From positions 1-9,869 of the forward strand of contig CANFFA010000063.1 in NCBI GenBank assembly GCA_947445425.1: a DNA stretch of 9,869 nucleotides, in the 5' to 3' direction. The stretch comes from Paludibacteraceae bacterium. GTDB taxonomy: Bacteria > Bacteroidota > Bacteroidia > Bacteroidales > Paludibacteraceae. Under the pieces are notes generated by a model. It saw only the letters and a program-made list of their open reading frames with translations, had not been told where the DNA came from and searched no databases. The position numbers were made by a program, and so were the translations under genes. Every line of letters begins with the position of its first letter. Positions within the stretch are counted from its first letter, which is position 1. This document shows, one piece after another, positions 6,865 through 9,869 of this stretch.

Positions 6865-7749
6865 CTATTTACTGCTCCTATATTCTCCAGGAGTCATACC
6901 AGTTCTTTTCTTAAAAAATATGGGAAAATAATCTGGATTTTCGAAGTTCAGGTTAAAGGAGATTTCTTTTACCGAAAGTGTAGTTGTGGTAAGTTGAAGT
7001 TTTGCTTCATTTAACTTTAATTCGAGCATATATTGTGACGGTGAGTTTCCTGTGAGTTCTTTAAAGGCACGTCTGAATCCGGAATAGCCCAGATTTAATT
7101 GTTTAGCAATATCTTCGGCAGTAATCACTTTGTAAATTGATTCACGCATAATTACCTTGGCTTTATTGATTTTGATGATAAGGTTTTCATCTTCAAAATC
7201 ACGGGTTTTGTCGCGATAAAACATCAACCCTAAAATGTGCATGACAATGCCAGATAATGCCTGTTGATAACCAGCCCGCTCCTCATTGGCTATTTCGATG
7301 GCTTTAATGTATAAGTCAACAATGCGTTCGTTTAAGCCAATGCTAAAAACAGGAGCACGATTGATAAAAAAACCTTTTTCTACAATTTTTTCGATGATAT
7401 CTCCTTTGAAACCAATCCAATATTCATTCCAACCTGTGTTTTCGATGGGCTTGTAACTGTGCCAAACGCCAGGCATGAGAAAGAACATTTTTCCTTCTGT
7501 AATTAAGCAAGATTGTTTTGCACTACCATAAGTAAAAACCCCATTCCCATTGGTGATGTATAAAAGTTGGTATTCGTTTAAAATACGTCCTTTGTCAACA
7601 TTAAAAAAGTATCCATTGGGATGGTTCGTCGGGGGGTAGGATTCATTCTCCGATATTTTCTGTTGCCCTACCGTGGTAACGGACAATCCCCAAAGCTCAT
7701 CTTCTTCAGATGAGACCAGATAGCTTGAGTTTAATTCAGTTGAAATCAT
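6865..7749 (-). CDS. AraC-family transcriptional regulator
   Basis: The protein has an AraC-type cupin sensor domain and a C-terminal double helix-turn-helix. In the longer frame opening at 7818 it would have 317 residues. I prefer the ATG at 7749 (residue 24 of the long form, MISTELNSSY, giving 294 residues). The extra N-terminus is low in conservation signals, and its start abuts the fucO terminator, leaving no room for a promoter. In the 317-residue numbering the sensor part shows LLYITNGNGVFTYGS (85-99) and FFLMPGVWHSYKP (112-124). The DNA-binding part begins near 232 with ITAEDIAKQLNLGYSGFRRA and ends with NPDYFPIFFKKRTGMTPGEY, the AraC signature. Such regulators usually sense a sugar or its catabolite. 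Candidate targets are fucO just upstream and the sigma gene just downstream; neither is shown by the sequence. Confidence 0.93.
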   Translation of the reverse strand: MISTELNSSYLVSSEEDELWGLSVTTVGQQKISENESYPPTNHPNGYFFNVDKGRILNEYQLLYITNGNGVFTYGSAKQSCLITEGKMFFLMPGVWHSYKPIENTGWNEYWIGFKGDIIEKIVEKGFFINRAPVFSIGLNERIVDLYIKAIEIANEERAGYQQALSGIVMHILGLMFYRDKTRDFEDENLIIKINKAKVIMRESIYKVITAEDIAKQLNLGYSGFRRAFKELTGNSPSQYMLELKLNEAKLQLTTTTLSVKEISFNLNFENPDYFPIFFKKRTGMTPGEYRSSK

Positions 7750-7820
7750 ATTTTTTTTGTTTCGGATGGAGTGTAGGTGTAAAAGTAAAGAAAAATTTAC
7801 AAAATGTTGTTTTTCCAATA

Positions 7821-7857
7821 AAAAAAAGCTGGTAACTATTTCTAGACACCAGCTTTT
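7821..7857 (-). terminator. intrinsic terminator after fucO
   Basis: The arms AAAAGCTGGT at 7824-7833 and ACCAGCTTTT at 7848-7857 pair perfectly over 10 bp around a 14-base loop. In minus-strand RNA the stem is followed by a run of U residues (complement of 7821-7827). The stem starts 29 bases after the fucO stop. This ends the pyrophosphatase-fucO transcript and makes the AraC regulator a separate unit. The plus-strand direction has only a short T-run and no gene to terminate, so the minus-strand reading is preferred. Confidence 0.85.
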
Positions 7858-7886
7858 AGTTGTTTTGCAAAACTATTCCAACCAAA

Positions 7887-9044
7887 TTAAAACGCTTTTT
7901 TATACAATTCCAATGCATCTTCCAAGGTTACTGTACGAGGATTTCCTGGCGTACACACATCATTGAAAGCGGATTGTGCCAAACGCTCCAAATCTTCTTC
8001 TTTTACGTTTAGGTCGCGTAATTTTTCAGGAATTCCCACTTTTACAGCCAATGCTTTTACAGCATCTACAGCTGCTTGTGCCGCTTGTTCACTTGTTAAT
8101 CCTTCAATGCACACGCCCATCGCTTTGGCAATGTCACTGTATTTTTCCAGTGCCGATTCTGCATTGTATTGCATAACTATTGGCAATAACAAGGCATTGG
8201 CTACACCGTGGGGTATATCATAATATGCACCAAGAGGGTGCGCCATACCATGTACTAATCCCAAGCCAACATTGGAGAATCCCATACCTGCAATGTATTG
8301 TGCCACTGCCATGCCGTTACGTGCCTCCACATCTTGAGGGTTGGCAACAACTGCTGGCAAGTGTTTGGCAATCATTTCAATGGCTTTTAATTCAAACATG
8401 TCGGACATTTCCCAAGCACCTTTGGTAATATAGCCTTCAATAGCGTGTGTCAATGCATCCATGCCTGTGGCAGCAGTTAGTCCTTTTGGCATACTTAGCA
8501 TCAATTCAGCGTCTACAATCGACAGTACAGGTATGTCATTTGGATCTACACAGACCATTTTTTTTACGTTTTCCTCATCTGTAATCACGTAGTTGATGGT
8601 TACTTCGGCTGCAGTACCTGCTGTAGTTGGTAGGGCAATAATTGGAATGGATTTTTTCTTAGTGTCCGCTACACCTTCCAATGAAACCACATCAGCAAAT
8701 TGTGGGTTGGTAGCAATGATACCAATCGCTTTGGCGGTATCGATGGGGGAACCACCACCAATGGCTACAATTACATCAGCACCTGAAGCTTGGAATGCTG
8801 CGCCTCCTAATTTGACCTGTCTAACAGTAGGATTTTGTTTTACATCCGAGAAAACTTCGTAAGGTATTTCGGCTTTGTCTAGCACTGCAACTACCTGTCC
8901 TGCAACCCCAAATTTAACCAAGTCATTGTCGGTAACAATAAATACTTTTTTAAAACCGCGTTTTTTAATTTCGTCGGCCAGTACTGCGCGACATCCTGCC
9001 CCAAAATAGGACATTTCGTTCAAAATAATTCTTTTAATTTCCAT
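7887..9044 (-). CDS. fucO: lactaldehyde reductase (propanediol oxidoreductase), iron-dependent group III alcohol dehydrogenase
   Basis: FucO reduces L-lactaldehyde to L-1,2-propanediol with NADH, regenerating NAD+ during anaerobic L-fucose or L-rhamnose breakdown. The 385-residue protein matches remembered E. coli FucO along its full length, including ILNE, SLEG, TTAGTAAEVTINYVITDEE and DDVCT/NDVCT-like stretches. The NAD-binding AIGGGSPIDTAKA lies at about 94-106. The four iron ligands of FucO are present: Asp196 and His200 in GMDALTHAIEGY, His265 in LVHGMAHPLG, and His279 in DIPHGVANA. The last two are shifted by two residues relative to E. coli because of a two-residue insertion near 236-241. 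By eye the gene is richer in G and C than its neighbours, as expected of a well-expressed metabolic gene. It follows ppa by 49 bp with no terminator between. No other fucose or rhamnose genes are in the window. The true in vivo substrate could be another short-chain aldehyde or diol. Confidence 0.94.
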   Translation of the reverse strand: MEIKRIILNEMSYFGAGCRAVLADEIKKRGFKKVFIVTDNDLVKFGVAGQVVAVLDKAEIPYEVFSDVKQNPTVRQVKLGGAAFQASGADVIVAIGGGSPIDTAKAIGIIATNPQFADVVSLEGVADTKKKSIPIIALPTTAGTAAEVTINYVITDEENVKKMVCVDPNDIPVLSIVDAELMLSMPKGLTAATGMDALTHAIEGYITKGAWEMSDMFELKAIEMIAKHLPAVVANPQDVEARNGMAVAQYIAGMGFSNVGLGLVHGMAHPLGAYYDIPHGVANALLLPIVMQYNAESALEKYSDIAKAMGVCIEGLTSEQAAQAAVDAVKALAVKVGIPEKLRDLNVKEEDLERLAQSAFNDVCTPGNPRTVTLEDALELYKKAF

Positions 9045-9093
9045 TTCTGTTTTCTATTTATAAAAAAAATAAATTTCCATTTTCCATCGCAAT

Positions 9094-9735
9094 TTAAACC
9101 CAATAGGAACTACAGTTTTTTAACCCATTGTGAAGATAATTTGATGTTTTTTTGATTTCATGTTTGGTATGTTTAATACTGACATGATTGGTTGTTTTTC
9201 CAAAAGTTTTGTGATATAATTTAAAACTTTCATTTAGAATTCGTAGAGCAACCTCTTTCCCAAAAAACTCTTCTACGACCACTGTTTTATGTTCTAATTT
9301 CTTATAATCTTGAAAGAAGTTCATCATCTCAGTTTTGAAATGCTGTGGTAATTCTGAGATGTCATTGTAGTGACTTACACTGGGATCCCCTGCAGCCACG
9401 GCAATAATCTTGTCGTCTGCTTCACCATTGTCTAACATTCGCATTACGCCAATTACTTTTGCAGGTACAATGCATAACGGAACAACGTCTATTTGTGATA
9501 GAATTAAAATATCCAATGGATCTTTGTCATCGCAATAGCTCTGAGGGATGAAACCGTAATTAGCAGGATAATAAACAGATGAGTAAAGAACTCTATCAAG
9601 TCGCAATAACCCACTGGATTTATCAAGTTCATATTTAGCACGTGTACCTTTGGGAATTTCGATAATTCCAATGACTGTATCTAGTGCAGTATGATTTGGA
9701 GATACATGATGCCAAGGGCTGAAAATTTCTGTCAT
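9094..9735 (-). CDS. ppa: family I soluble inorganic pyrophosphatase
   Basis: The enzyme hydrolyses pyrophosphate to two phosphates in the cytoplasm, using magnesium, and so pulls biosynthetic reactions forward. All catalytic positions known from E. coli PPase can be placed: Lys34, Glu36, Arg48, Tyr60, the motif DKDPLD with Asp70, Asp72 and Asp75, Asp102, Asp107, Lys109, Tyr144 and Lys145. Lys at the second position of DKDPLD replaces the usual small residue, a variant I believe occurs in this phylum. The catalytic domain ends near residue 180. About 33 further residues, rich in Lys, His and Asn (for example [17 protein letters not shown]), form a tail that the usual 175-180-residue enzymes lack. 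The start [13 protein letters not shown] is preceded by A-rich sequence (CATACAAA). The gene is first in the probable ppa-fucO unit; a functional link with fucO is not obvious. Confidence 0.94.
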   Translation of the reverse strand: MTEIFSPWHHVSPNHTALDTVIGIIEIPKGTRAKYELDKSSGLLRLDRVLYSSVYYPANYGFIPQSYCDDKDPLDILILSQIDVVPLCIVPAKVIGVMRMLDNGEADDKIIAVAAGDPSVSHYNDISELPQHFKTEMMNFFQDYKKLEHKTVVVEEFFGKEVALRILNESFKLYHKTFGKTTNHVSIKHTKHEIKKTSNYLHNGLKNCSSYWV

Positions 9736-9869
9736 TTTGTATGAAGTTTTTGAGATAAAGTGAGAAATTTTAAATAGTATTATCTGAAAGATCCCAAATA
9801 ATATTGATAGAAAATAAGGCTCTATAACGAATAAGGTGGGTAATCAAAATTGAGTTTCCCCGAAATGAA
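9736..9869 (-). other. upstream region of ppa, no gene seen
   Basis: These 134 bases lie between the ppa start and the right edge. I find no coding sequence, RNA gene or convincing terminator. In the transcribed direction there are TTTG motifs (for example in TATTTGGGATC and ATTTTGATTACC). Neither is followed at the expected 17-23-base spacing by a good TAnnTTTG box. The ppa promoter is probably here by position, but I cannot point to it. Confidence 0.4.

Noticed and set aside
6851..6870. Possible shared 9-mer AGGCTCTAT near the araC stop and again near 9811-9819 upstream of ppa
   Set aside because: A single shared 9-mer in about 10 kb, with different surroundings, is not enough to call a repeat or operator.
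7963..8862. Several plus-strand frames opposite fucO
   Set aside because: FucO matches its family along the full length with all metal ligands. The opposite frames have no motif and arise from its codon pattern.
9045..9093. Separate fucO promoter in the ppa-fucO gap, including a repeated AAATGGAAATT
   Set aside because: The gap is only 49 bp, has no TTTG box, and the short repeat is A-rich; co-transcription with ppa is simpler.
1..9869. CRISPR arrays, tRNA or rRNA genes, insertion sequences, phage or toxin-antitoxin genes
   Set aside because: Read through both strands without finding regularly spaced repeats, cloverleaf RNA, transposase motifs or terminal repeats; the region looks like ordinary, stable chromosome.

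Overview
The window looks like AT-rich chromosomal DNA of a Bacteroidota bacterium. The main evidence is a SusC-type TonB-dependent receptor followed by the start of a SusD-type lipoprotein. Further support comes from FecR-type anti-sigma factors with a C-terminal DUF4974-like domain, and from start codons preceded by A-rich sequence rather than a Shine-Dalgarno motif. I cannot place the organism below phylum; a Sphingobacteriia- or Bacteroidales-like host would fit.

Every gene I can support is on the minus strand, so the region is transcribed from right to left. The order is inorganic pyrophosphatase (ppa, 9735-9094), lactaldehyde reductase (fucO, 9044-7887), an intrinsic terminator (7857-7824 plus a U-tract), an AraC-family regulator (probable start 7749, end 6865), an ECF sigma factor (6738-6139) and a first FecR anti-sigma factor (6060-5026). 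Then come a very strong intrinsic terminator (5011-4954), a second, paralogous FecR (4748-3741), a SusC-like receptor with an STN signalling domain (3625-164), and the first 54 codons of a SusD-like lipoprotein that runs off the left edge.

The left two thirds form a cell-surface-signalling nutrient uptake locus. SusC and SusD would import an unknown ligand, probably a glycan. The STN domain of SusC would contact a FecR protein across the periplasm, and FecR would release the ECF sigma factor to switch the locus on. The usual arrangement is one sigma, one FecR, then SusC and SusD. Here there are two complete FecR paralogues for a single sigma factor and a single visible receptor. A 23-bp terminator hairpin puts one FecR in the sigma transcript and the other in the probable receptor transcript. 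This split is the most interesting feature of the window: it could add negative feedback or a second input to the switch.

The right third is metabolic: a family I soluble pyrophosphatase, with all catalytic residues and an unusual basic tail, and FucO, with all iron ligands. An AraC regulator of sugar-operon type follows. No other fucose or rhamnose genes are visible. No RNA genes, CRISPR arrays, insertion sequences or plus-strand genes were found. No gene-free stretch exceeds 300 bases; the longest is the 277 bp between the two fecR genes.
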